NCBI GenBank assembly: GCA_947462865.1
Contig: CANHRW010000008.1
Location: 1-20,704 of the forward strand
DNA: 20,704 nt
Direction of reading: 5' to 3'
Source: Bacteroidota bacterium
GTDB lineage: Bacteria; Bacteroidota; Bacteroidia; UKL13-3
Below the pieces are notes generated by a model that had not been told where the DNA came from, ran no database searches, and saw only the letters and a list, made by a program, of their open reading frames with translations. How positions within the stretch are numbered: position 1 is the first letter of the stretch; every line of letters starts with the position of its first letter. Below, one piece after another: positions 1 to 7,199 of the stretch. The position numbers were made by a program, and so were the translations under genes.

Positions 1-1
1 A

Positions 2-586
2 ATTGGAAGTTTTATAGGGTTAGCAGCAACTACACAATCCGAAATTACCATTAAAAATTGTGCAATAGATCGCTTAGGGGTCATTCCAAAAACATTCCAA
101 AAAATGGGTATTGAAATGGAATTCAGAGGCGATGATATCTATTTACCTTCACAGGCATCGTACAAAATAGATACCTTAATTGATGGTTCAATCTTAACTA
201 TCAAAGACGGAATATGGCCAGCATTTACCCCCGATTTAATTTCTATTGCCTTGGTAACTGCCACTCAAGCCAAGGGTTCGGTGCTCATTCACCAATGGAT
301 GTTTGAAAGCCGCTTATTTTTTGTTGACAATCTAATAGACATGGGAGCAAGCATTATTTTGTGTGATCCTCATCGGGCAGTTGTGATAGGCTCTAATCGT
401 GAAACCAAATTGAGAGGAATTACCATGTCATCTCCAGATATTAGAGCAGGAGTTTCTATGCTTATAGCAGCATTAGCTGCAAACGGACAAAGCACCATTC
501 ACAATATAGAACAAATAGACAGAGGTTATCAGTTTATAGAAAAAAGACTTCAGGCTATTGGGGCAGACATTCAACGCATAGACTAA
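2..586 (+). CDS. murA: UDP-N-acetylglucosamine 1-carboxyvinyltransferase MurA, C-terminal part (5' end outside window)
   Basis: This is the last 194 residues of MurA. The enzyme transfers enolpyruvate from PEP to UDP-GlcNAc in the cytoplasm, the first committed step of peptidoglycan synthesis. The frame is open from base 2 and the gene begins upstream of the window. Visible family marks are GSFIGLAA and SEITIKN at the left edge, a TPD segment matching the region of the E. coli catalytic Asp305, the IHQWMFESRL block, and the C-terminal IDRGY...IEKRLQAIGADI, whose Arg matches E. coli Arg397. The loop carrying the PEP-binding Cys lies outside the window, so its state is unknown. The stop codon TAA shares its last A with the ATG of the next gene (TAATG), so the two are probably translationally coupled. 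The family assignment is secure. Confidence 0.95.
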   Translation: MGSFIGLAATTQSEITIKNCAIDRLGVIPKTFQKMGIEMEFRGDDIYLPSQASYKIDTLIDGSILTIKDGIWPAFTPDLISIALVTATQAKGSVLIHQWMFESRLFFVDNLIDMGASIILCDPHRAVVIGSNRETKLRGITMSSPDIRAGVSMLIAALAANGQSTIHNIEQIDRGYQFIEKRLQAIGADIQRID

Positions 587-1092
587 TGTTTCGCACATTT
601 TCCCTTTTAATCATTTGCAATTTATTATTTTCATTTAAGGTAACTGATTTATCTGATGGAAAGCTGTCTCTTTTTCCGAATTTCAGCTTTACTGGCATGT
701 TCGATAAAAATTACCAACTCAGCGATTTAAAAGGGAATTATGTTTTAATAAATTTTTGGGCTTCATGGAATGAAGAAAGTAGAAAAATGCAACTCAAACA
801 AACCCCCATTTATACCAAATTCAGAGATCAAACTTTTAAAGAAGCCAATGGATTCGAAATTGTTTCTGTAAGCATTGATACAGAACCAACAGATATGCAA
901 TTAGCCCTCAAAAAAGACCATCTCAATTGGGCAAATCATTACAATGAAATAAATGCTTGGGAAGGCAAATTGGTCAGGGACATTCAATTAAAAGGAATCC
1001 CTGCAAATTATTTACTCGATTCAAAGGGAATTGTTATTGCGCAAAACATTGAGGCAGATAGTCTTGAAATGTTGTTAAAAGGCTTTCAATAG
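586..1092 (+). CDS. Thioredoxin/TlpA-fold protein lacking the CxxC redox motif
   Basis: This 168-residue protein has a hydrophobic N-terminus (about residues 4-16), which could be a signal peptide or membrane anchor. No good lipobox or signal-peptidase site is visible. The rest follows the TlpA/AhpC-TSA pattern: YQLSDLKGNYVLINFWASW (residues 43-61), a VSVSIDT strand near 93-99, the cis-proline loop KGIPANYLLD (136-145) and a final strand SKGIVIAQ. Where family members have WCxxC, this protein has W61-NEES, so both active-site cysteines are missing; the only Cys is in the N-terminal hydrophobic stretch. It is therefore unlikely to be a thiol oxidoreductase. It may bind or scaffold something, but its function is unknown. 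Its ATG overlaps the murA stop codon (TAATG), tying its expression to murA. Confidence 0.8.
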   Translation: MFRTFSLLIICNLLFSFKVTDLSDGKLSLFPNFSFTGMFDKNYQLSDLKGNYVLINFWASWNEESRKMQLKQTPIYTKFRDQTFKEANGFEIVSVSIDTEPTDMQLALKKDHLNWANHYNEINAWEGKLVRDIQLKGIPANYLLDSKGIVIAQNIEADSLEMLLKGFQ

Positions 1093-1093
1093 G

Positions 1094-1132
1094 TGTCACA
1101 TTGTCACAAATTATTCCTTGGCAAACTCTTTG
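1094..1132 (+). promoter_or_regulatory. Possible grpE promoter region with TGTCACA direct repeat
   Basis: The 64-bp gap before grpE holds two copies of TGTCACA (1094-1100 and 1102-1108), 8 bp apart. A weak Bacteroidota-like promoter could be TTG at 1101-1103, 21 bp, then ACTCTTTG at 1125-1132; only the TTTG half of the -7 consensus TAnnTTTG fits. Such a start site would leave a leader of about 20 nt before the ATG at 1157. This is a guess from pattern and position, and read-through from murA is equally possible. Confidence 0.25.
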
Positions 1133-1156
1133 AATGTATTAGAAAAATTGAAAGAC

Positions 1157-1729
1157 ATGAATGCATCTGAACAAAACAACCATCATCACGAAGAATCTCC
1201 AGAATCATTAGATATTGCTGGCAATGAAACATTGGGCAACCCAGAATCTGATGAGCATACAGCTTCAGATACCACAATAGACCCAATCGTAAAATTACAA
1301 GCTGAACTGACAGAAGTTCAAGACAAATACCTACGTATGTATTCAGAATTTGAAAATTTTAAACGTAGAACCACCAAAGAAAGGACCGATTTATTAAGAA
1401 GCGCAAATCAAGAAACCTTGGTATCTTTGTTACCTGTTTTGGACGATTTTGACAGGGCACAAAAGTCTATTCAATCTACCGAGGGCAATGAAGCCATAAA
1501 AACGGGTGTAGATTTGGTTTACAATAAATTAAAAAATATTTTACAACAAAAAGGTTTAAAAGAAATGGATACCGATGAAAAAGTATTTGACAGTGAATTC
1601 CATGAAGCCATTACCAAAATACCAGCTCCTAACGAAGCCTTAAAAGGAAAAGTGGTTGATACCCTTGAAAAAGGATACTTTTTAAATGAAAAGGTAATCA
1701 GATTTGCCAAGGTAGTTGTTGGAGAATAA
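1157..1729 (+). CDS. grpE: Nucleotide exchange factor GrpE
   Basis: GrpE is the cytoplasmic homodimeric factor that releases ADP from DnaK in the Hsp70 cycle. From the ATG at 1157 it has 190 residues, a normal length. The first 40 or so residues are acidic and polar with an HHH run, as expected of the disordered N-terminus. A long coiled-coil helix follows (KLQAELTEVQDKYLRMYSEFENFKRR), then VLDDFDRA and the C-terminal beta-wing with the family signature GYFLNEKVIRFAKVVV. The frame is open upstream to a TTG at 1118. I prefer ATG 1157 because the extension adds 13 residues without family support and would cover the possible promoter. dnaJ follows 20 bp downstream; dnaK is not in the window. Confidence 0.95.
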   Translation: MNASEQNNHHHEESPESLDIAGNETLGNPESDEHTASDTTIDPIVKLQAELTEVQDKYLRMYSEFENFKRRTTKERTDLLRSANQETLVSLLPVLDDFDRAQKSIQSTEGNEAIKTGVDLVYNKLKNILQQKGLKEMDTDEKVFDSEFHEAITKIPAPNEALKGKVVDTLEKGYFLNEKVIRFAKVVVGE

Positions 1730-1749
1730 ATAAACAGAAGCAAACAGCA

Positions 1750-2901
1750 ATGTCAAAAAGAGATTATTACGAGGTTCTAGGGGTTTCTAAGAATGCAAGT
1801 CCTGAAGAAATCAAAAAAGCATACCGTCAAATGGCTATCAAGTTTCACCCAGATAAAAATCAGGGAAACAAAGAGGCCGAAGAAAAATTCAAAGAAGCTG
1901 CTGAAGCCTATGAAGTATTGAGCGATACCAATAAAAAGGCAAAATACGATCGCTTTGGACACCAAGCAATGGGTGGCGGTGGTGGCGCCGGTCAACACAT
2001 GAACATGGACGATATCTTCAGTCAATTTGGAGATATTTTTGGCGATGGCAGCCCTTTTGATTCATTTTTTGGTGGAGGAGGCAGAAGAGGTGGTCCTAAA
2101 CAAAGGGTTGGAGGAAATCTAAGGGTAAAAGTAAAACTTACATTACAGGAAATTGCTACTGGAGTTACCAAACAAATAAAAGTAACCAAGCAAGTATCCT
2201 GCAAAGGTTGTGGAGGCAATGGAGCCAAAGACAAATCATCATTCAATACCTGTGGAACATGTGGTGGTGCCGGACAAGTGAGAAAAGTAACCCAAACCTT
2301 TTTGGGACAAATGCAAACTACGAGCACTTGCCCTACCTGTAATGGTGAAGGCAATGTGGTAACCAACAAATGTACCTCTTGCAGAGGAAGTGGCCGTTCA
2401 GAAGGCGAAGAAGTCATTTCAGTTCAAATTCCAGCAGGTGTTTCGGAAGGCATGCAATTGAGCATGAGTGGAAAAGGAAATGCCCCGGAAAGAGGAGGCA
2501 TACCTGGCGATTTAATTATTTTAATAGAAGAAATTGAAGACCCTGTTCTTAAAAGAGATGGCAACAATGTGGTCTATGATTTATTTTTAAATTTCGCAGA
2601 TGCCGCATTGGGTACTCAAGTTGAAATACCAACTGTAACCGGAAAAGTAAAACTAAAAATAGATGCTGGAATTCAAGCAGGTAAAATGCTTCGATTAAAA
2701 GGCAAAGGGTTACCTGAGGTAAATGGACCTAAAAGCTATGCTGGAGATCAATTAATTCATGTAAATGTATGGACTCCTAAAAAGCTCAGCTCAGAAGAAA
2801 AAGCGATGCTTGAAAAATTGAGAGGTGCAGAAAACTTTGAACCTAAGCCAGAAGCCAATGAGAGAAATTTCTTTGACAGAATGCGCGACTTCTTCAATTA
2901 A
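1750..2901 (+). CDS. dnaJ: Chaperone protein DnaJ (Hsp40, class A)
   Basis: This 383-residue, full-length class A J-protein delivers unfolded clients to DnaK and stimulates its ATPase. The J domain (about 4-70) has the HPD motif at 33-35. A Gly/Phe-rich linker follows (about 75-115, including GGGGGAG and FGGGGRRGG). The zinc region has all four CxxCxGxG repeats: CKGCGGNG (151), CGTCGGAG (168), CPTCNGEG (194) and CTSCRGSG (208). The C-terminal client-binding domains complete it. It lies 20 bp after grpE and is surely co-transcribed. No Shine-Dalgarno sequence precedes the ATG. Its TAA overlaps the stop codon of the convergent minus-strand gene by 4 bp. Confidence 0.98.
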   Translation: MSKRDYYEVLGVSKNASPEEIKKAYRQMAIKFHPDKNQGNKEAEEKFKEAAEAYEVLSDTNKKAKYDRFGHQAMGGGGGAGQHMNMDDIFSQFGDIFGDGSPFDSFFGGGGRRGGPKQRVGGNLRVKVKLTLQEIATGVTKQIKVTKQVSCKGCGGNGAKDKSSFNTCGTCGGAGQVRKVTQTFLGQMQTTSTCPTCNGEGNVVTNKCTSCRGSGRSEGEEVISVQIPAGVSEGMQLSMSGKGNAPERGGIPGDLIILIEEIEDPVLKRDGNNVVYDLFLNFADAALGTQVEIPTVTGKVKLKIDAGIQAGKMLRLKGKGLPEVNGPKSYAGDQLIHVNVWTPKKLSSEEKAMLEKLRGAENFEPKPEANERNFFDRMRDFFN

Positions 2902-3659
2902 AAACGAGGACATCTGATTCTTTTACTTAAATTACCTCTTTGGCCTAAACTCAATTCCAAACCTAATACATTAGACCAAAAAGCATCAGGTGGGAATGGA
3001 GAATTCCTGTACATGTTGCCTGAAAACTTACTACTAGTTGTTAAATTTAATCTCGACTCCCAGAATAAATTAAATTTACTGAATAAATGATAATTGAGTT
3101 TGATACCTGAACTAACTAAAAAAGTAGTTCTTTCTTGTGCTTCATGAATTTTAACACCCTCAACGTTGGTTTCATCTCTGCCATATCCAATACTCGTACT
3201 AAAAGTAGAAATCTGTTTGTCTATTGAATACATTTTGGAGTGAAAACGAGCTAAACCCAAACCAAAAAGTGCTTCAAGATTAAGACCTTTCCCTCTAAAA
3301 ATATCGGGAGTAATATTTGTATTTGCAATTAATTGAAAATCTTTAGAATGGGCCTCAAAAGCTATAACCTCATTATTTACAAACAAACTCCATAAATGGC
3401 CTTCTGCATATCTAAAACCGATATCCCATTTTTGATTGAGACGAGTGACTAAATAAAGACCAGTTAAATTTTTAAGTTCCGAATAATTACCTTTTTGAAA
3501 AGTTATTTTACCATCACCTGCAGTTCCAACATAAAAGTTTACACCTGTAGCAATTCCTATTTTAGAATTTAGGATATATTTGCCAATATCAAAGCTTTGA
3601 GCATTTAATAAAAATGTTTGAAACACTGACAAAAAAACTAATAGTAGGCGAAACGACAT
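2898..3659 (-). CDS. Unassigned exported protein, probable outer-membrane beta-barrel
   Basis: I do not recognise a named family for this 253-residue protein. It opens with a classic signal peptide: MSFRLLLVFLSVFQTFLLNAQ, with cleavage probably after NAQ. The rest alternates polar and hydrophobic residues with many aromatics and short turns, for example WDIGFRYAEGHLWSLF, LEALFGLGLARFHS, FLVSSGIKLNYHL and FNLFWESRLNLTTS. This resembles the small outer-membrane barrels of Bacteroidota (porin or OmpA-like fold). The last strand would be WSNVLGLELSLG, followed by an unusual basic tail (RGNLSKRIRCPRF). It has no OmpA peptidoglycan-binding domain or plug domain. It stands alone, convergent with dnaJ (4-bp overlap of stops) and divergent from the ABC exporter across a 108-bp region. 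The barrel call is inference from residue pattern only. Confidence 0.7.
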   Translation of the reverse strand: MSFRLLLVFLSVFQTFLLNAQSFDIGKYILNSKIGIATGVNFYVGTAGDGKITFQKGNYSELKNLTGLYLVTRLNQKWDIGFRYAEGHLWSLFVNNEVIAFEAHSKDFQLIANTNITPDIFRGKGLNLEALFGLGLARFHSKMYSIDKQISTFSTSIGYGRDETNVEGVKIHEAQERTTFLVSSGIKLNYHLFSKFNLFWESRLNLTTSSKFSGNMYRNSPFPPDAFWSNVLGLELSLGQRGNLSKRIRCPRF

Positions 3660-3670
3660 TTATTTTTTAA

Positions 3671-3736
3671 TTGTTAACAAACATACCGCTTTTAAGGTTT
3701 TGTTAATAATTTTAATACCAAAAAATATTAACAAAA
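3671..3736. promoter_or_regulatory. Repeated TTGTTAA palindromes in a divergent promoter region (candidate operator)
   Basis: The 108-bp gap between the divergent barrel-like gene and the ABC exporter holds a perfect palindrome, TTGTTAACAA (3671-3680). It also holds an 11-bp inverted repeat, TTTTGTTAATA (3698-3708) and TATTAACAAAA (3726-3736). The arms can extend inward past one A-A mismatch by four T-A pairs, leaving a 7-nt loop. Every arm carries the same half-site, TTGTTAA or its complement. Because it lies upstream of both genes it is not a normal terminator; a protein-binding site is more likely. The region is A+T-rich, which raises the chance of coincidental repeats. Confidence 0.4.
3678..3685 (-). 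promoter_or_regulatory. -7 promoter element for the barrel-like gene
   Basis: On the minus strand this reads TATGTTTG, a full match to the Bacteroidota -7 consensus TAnnTTTG. It ends 18 bp before the ATG at 3659, giving a short leader of about 15 nt. No TTTG or TTG is found at the usual distance upstream, so the promoter is incomplete by consensus. It overlaps the palindrome at 3671-3680 by three bases, a suitable place for repression. Confidence 0.35.
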
Positions 3737-3767
3737 ATGAGTTTAATCCACATTTTATTGCAACTAG

Positions 3768-4673
3768 ATGATTATTGAAACAAAAGATTTAAATAAAAAA
3801 TTTCAAAGCAAGCAGGTACTTGACCATATCAATATCAATATCCCTAAGGGTTCAATTTTTGGACTGCTTGGCCCAAATGGAGCTGGCAAAACCACCTTTA
3901 TTCGTTTATTAACAAAAATCATTGAACCTGATTCTGGTGAAATCTTATTCGAAGGCAAACCACTTTCAATGTCAGATGTCTACCAAATGGGGTATTTACC
4001 TGAGGAAAGAGGGTTGTATAAAAAAATGGGAGTAGAAGAGCAATTGCTATTTTTTGCTTCGCTTAAAAACATACCAAACAACCAAGCCAAAAAAGCCATT
4101 AAAAATTGGGCTGAAAAATTTGATTTAGGTAAGCTTTTGAAAAAACCGGCAGAGGAACTGTCTAAAGGGATGCAACAAAAAGTTCAATTGATGGCCTCTT
4201 TGTTACATAACCCAAAATTACTCATTCTAGACGAACCATTTTCTGGTTTTGACCCCATACATGCTCAGTTGCTCCAAGAAGAAATTATTGCCTTAAAAGA
4301 ACAAGGAACCAGTATTGTATTGTCTAGTCATAGAATGGATACAGTTGAACAACTCTGCGATCATTTGGCATTGATTAATCAAGGTAAAGTAATTCTTGAC
4401 GGCGAATTAGAAGAAATTCAAAAAGCCTATTCTAAACAAGAATGGATTTTAGAATATGATGGGGAGTTGCCTCAAACCAACGAACTATTCAAGATAGACT
4501 GTTTAAAAGACAGTAAAGAAAAGCGAGTATTAATTAAACCTATTGGCAAAGTTTCATTGAATGAAATGCTAGCAGTACTTTTGAACCAAGGTATTTCCAT
4601 TAAAAGTGTTAAAGAACAAAAACCAAACATGAACACTATATTTATAGAAGCGGTAGCACAAACCCAAAAATAA
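3768..4673 (+). CDS. ABC-2 type exporter, ATP-binding subunit (NatA/CcmA-like)
   Basis: This 301-residue cytoplasmic ATPase powers the membrane permease encoded 1 bp downstream. All nucleotide-binding motifs are intact: Walker A GPNGAGKTT (35-43), signature LSKGMQQK (131-138), Walker B LLILDEP (151-157), D-loop SGFDP (159-163) and H-loop His188 (LSSHRMDTVEQLCD). After about residue 215 comes a C-terminal extension of some 85 residues, common in exporters of the NatA/DrrA group. The motifs fit COG4152-type proteins that pair with COG1668 permeases. The substrate cannot be read from the sequence; Na+, drug or lipid export have all been reported for relatives. ATG at 3768 is the first start after the divergent promoter region. 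Confidence 0.9.
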   Translation: MIIETKDLNKKFQSKQVLDHININIPKGSIFGLLGPNGAGKTTFIRLLTKIIEPDSGEILFEGKPLSMSDVYQMGYLPEERGLYKKMGVEEQLLFFASLKNIPNNQAKKAIKNWAEKFDLGKLLKKPAEELSKGMQQKVQLMASLLHNPKLLILDEPFSGFDPIHAQLLQEEIIALKEQGTSIVLSSHRMDTVEQLCDHLALINQGKVILDGELEEIQKAYSKQEWILEYDGELPQTNELFKIDCLKDSKEKRVLIKPIGKVSLNEMLAVLLNQGISIKSVKEQKPNMNTIFIEAVAQTQK

Positions 4674-4674
4674 C

Positions 4675-5973
4675 ATGCATAAAATTTTAATCATCGCACA
4701 GAGAGAATTTTTAACAAGGGTTAGAAAAAAATCTTTTGTGATTATGACCATACTCTCCCCACTCTTATTGCTCGTATTTTATGGGGTTATATTCTACCTG
4801 AATATCAAAAAACAAGCTCCAGATGAACCCATTAGCGTAATGGTAGTAGATCCTACAAATTTACTGAACAATTCTTTGCCCAATGAAAAAACAGTGTTTT
4901 TCAAATTTGCACAAGATTCCGCTCCAAACATTGAGAACATGCTAAATGTAGGACAATGGGATTTGGTTTTAGAAATTAATCACAACAAACAACAACCATT
5001 ATTCAATTTATACAGTTTAAACAATATTGGTTTTTTAGAAAAAGCCTCCATATCGAATGCATTAACCCAACAAATTCAACAAAATAAATTAATTGAAAAT
5101 GGAATTTCACCAAAGTTGATTCAACAAATTAATCAAATGTCTGTTCAATTAAATGCGATCCAAATAAAGGATCACAATGCAAAAGCCAATCATTCGGAAA
5201 TGGGTGCATTGGTTGGATTTATAATGGCTTTTGTCATTTACTTATTTATCTTCTTGTACGGTGTTCAGGTCATGAAAGGAGCAATTGAAGAAAAATCGAG
5301 CCGCATTGTTGAAATTTTAGTTTCATCTATCAAACCAACCGAATTAATGTATGGTAAAATACTAGGTATTGCAGGAGTTGGAATGACTCAGTTTCTCATA
5401 TGGGTAGTAGTTTGTTTAGGGTTAATGGGACCTTTATCAGGAATCATTGGTGAACTGGTTCAAACTAATTTAGAAACTAGCTTACAAAGTAGTGCACAGG
5501 TTCAAAATTTAACTCAAAATATTGGAATGGAATGGCTTGCTGAATTGAATTTACCATTCATGTTTGCATTGTTTATTTGTTATTTTATTGGAGGATATTT
5601 GTTCTATGGAGCATTATTTGCGGCTGTTGGAGCAGCAGTTGATAACGATACTGATACCCAACAATTCATGATGCCCATTACCATGCCATTGGTATTTAGT
5701 CTAATTTATTCTCAAAGCATCATTGGAACAAACCCAGATGGTGTATTGACCACATTTTTATCGATGCTACCTTTTACTTCACCAGTGGTAATGATGGTAA
5801 GAATTCCGTATGGTGTACCAACCATTGAATTAGTGACTTCTTTAATTTGCTTGTGTGCAGGATTTATGATGAGTGTTTGGTTTGCTGGAAAAATATATAG
5901 CGTTGGATTATTAAACTACGGCAACAAAACAACCTATAAAACAGTTTGGAAAATGTTCAGACAGCGCAACTAA
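4675..5973 (+). CDS. ABC-2 type exporter, permease subunit (NatB-like)
   Basis: This 432-residue integral membrane protein is the partner of the preceding ATPase. An N-terminal cytoplasmic stub (AQREFLTRVRKKSF) leads to the first membrane helix (about 21-43). A large extracytoplasmic domain follows (about 44-177, Gln/Asn-rich), then five further hydrophobic segments near 178-199, 225-252, 293-322, 332-350 and 384-407. Between the second and third is the family block IEEKSSRIVEILVSSIKPTELMYGKILG (204-231), typical of COG1668 permeases. The gene starts 1 bp after the ATPase stop and ends in a TAATG overlap with the MFS gene, so all three genes form one translationally linked unit. The substrate is unknown. 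Confidence 0.9.
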   Translation: MHKILIIAQREFLTRVRKKSFVIMTILSPLLLLVFYGVIFYLNIKKQAPDEPISVMVVDPTNLLNNSLPNEKTVFFKFAQDSAPNIENMLNVGQWDLVLEINHNKQQPLFNLYSLNNIGFLEKASISNALTQQIQQNKLIENGISPKLIQQINQMSVQLNAIQIKDHNAKANHSEMGALVGFIMAFVIYLFIFLYGVQVMKGAIEEKSSRIVEILVSSIKPTELMYGKILGIAGVGMTQFLIWVVVCLGLMGPLSGIIGELVQTNLETSLQSSAQVQNLTQNIGMEWLAELNLPFMFALFICYFIGGYLFYGALFAAVGAAVDNDTDTQQFMMPITMPLVFSLIYSQSIIGTNPDGVLTTFLSMLPFTSPVVMMVRIPYGVPTIELVTSLICLCAGFMMSVWFAGKIYSVGLLNYGNKTTYKTVWKMFRQRN

Positions 5974-7199
5974 TGGACAAGACAAATTTATTTAAAAACT
6001 ACTTTTTTACTTTTTTTCTCGGGACCCGTTTCTTCTTAACTTTTGGTATCCAAATGCAGGCCATTTTGGTTGCCTGGAAAATTTATAGCTTAAATCATGA
6101 TGCTTTGTCTTTAGGGTTAATAGGACTAACTGAGGCTATTCCGGCATTGGGTGTGGCTTTGTATGCTGGTCATTTGGCCGATAGTCAAAACAAGAAAACA
6201 ATTTTAAAGTATTGCATACTCTTATTAATTATCAGTTCATTGGGCATGCAATTGGCTAGTACCAATGTATTTGAATTAAATGATACCAACCAAATTCAAA
6301 GCTTGTATTTTTTTGTATTTGTATGCGGTATTGCAAGAGGTTTTTATGGACCGGCCTCTTTTTCACTTATCCCATCATTGGTTGCAAAAGAACAGTTAGT
6401 GAAAGCAGGTACTATGCAAAGTACAGCATGGCAAATAGCTGCAATTGCAGGCCCAGCTATAGGAGGTATTTTATACAGTACCATTGAATTAAATAGTTGT
6501 TTCCAATTGGTATTGTTGATGGAAGGATGTGCACTTATTTGTTTACTCAATATCAGAAGTAATTTTACACCAATACCCATTGCTGAAAAAGAATCTATGT
6601 TTAAACGTTTACAAGATGGCGTGCATTTTGTTTTCAAACACAAAGTTATTTTATCGGCAATTTCATTAGATTTATTTTCTGTTTTATTTGGTGGTGCAAC
6701 TGCGCTATTACCCATATTTGCAAATGAAATCTTGATGGTAGGTAGTACAGGCTTAGGAATTTTAAAAGCTGCTCCTTCTCTTGGTGCTGCCATGACCATG
6801 ATTGCATTGAGTTTTAAAAATAAAATTCACAATCCTGGAAAAACTTTATTATTAGTGGTTGCTGCTTTTGGACTCTGTATGATTGCATTTGGCTACTCGG
6901 AAAACTTTTATTTATCTGTTTTTATTCTGTTTTTAAGTGGGGCATTTGACAGCGTAAGTGTAGTCATTAGGTCAGCAATTATTCAGACCCAAACCCCAGC
7001 AGAAATGAGAGGGCGAGTGGCTGCAGTAAACACCATGTTTATTGGATCAAGTAATGAAATAGGTGCATTTGAAAGCGGCATTGCTGCCAAGCTGTTTGGA
7101 ACAGTTCCGGCCGTTGTAGGTGGAGGAATGATTACCTTATTGGTGGTTGGAATTACCCATGTAAAAGCCAAAGCAATAAGGACTTTTCAGTTCAATTAA
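5973..7199 (+). CDS. Major facilitator superfamily transporter (EntS/MFS_3-like)
   Basis: This 408-residue inner-membrane protein has about 12 hydrophobic segments in two halves separated by a basic cytoplasmic loop (EKESMFKRLQDGVHFVFKHK). Family marks are the loop-2/3 motif GHLADSQNKK, the helix GIARGFYGPASFSLIPSLV, and the second-half motif TPAEMRGRVAAVNTMFIGSSNEIGAFESG, typical of the MFS_3/EntS group that includes siderophore and drug exporters. I place the start at the ATG at 5973, which overlaps the permease stop (TAATG); an upstream in-frame ATG at 5946 lies inside the permease gene and adds nine soluble residues. The substrate is unknown. Linkage to an ABC exporter suggests a shared export task. 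The stop overlaps the lon stop by 4 bp. Confidence 0.9.
   Translation: MDKTNLFKNYFFTFFLGTRFFLTFGIQMQAILVAWKIYSLNHDALSLGLIGLTEAIPALGVALYAGHLADSQNKKTILKYCILLLIISSLGMQLASTNVFELNDTNQIQSLYFFVFVCGIARGFYGPASFSLIPSLVAKEQLVKAGTMQSTAWQIAAIAGPAIGGILYSTIELNSCFQLVLLMEGCALICLLNIRSNFTPIPIAEKESMFKRLQDGVHFVFKHKVILSAISLDLFSVLFGGATALLPIFANEILMVGSTGLGILKAAPSLGAAMTMIALSFKNKIHNPGKTLLLVVAAFGLCMIAFGYSENFYLSVFILFLSGAFDSVSVVIRSAIIQTQTPAEMRGRVAAVNTMFIGSSNEIGAFESGIAAKLFGTVPAVVGGGMITLLVVGITHVKAKAIRTFQFN

Noticed and set aside
2022..2417. A 131-codon minus-strand open frame inside dnaJ, rich in Pro and Leu
   Set aside because: It is the antisense shadow of the Gly-rich and zinc-finger codons of dnaJ; its composition follows from the reversed Gly/Cys codons and it has no start context.
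3698..3736. Long A+T-rich hairpin read as an intrinsic terminator
   Set aside because: It lies between two divergent genes, upstream of both, and has almost no G+C in the stem, so a terminator role makes little sense; it is kept as a possible operator.
6344..6799. A 151-codon minus-strand open frame inside the MFS gene
   Set aside because: It is antisense to membrane-helix codons; such frames are common opposite A+T-rich hydrophobic genes, and there is no upstream signal.
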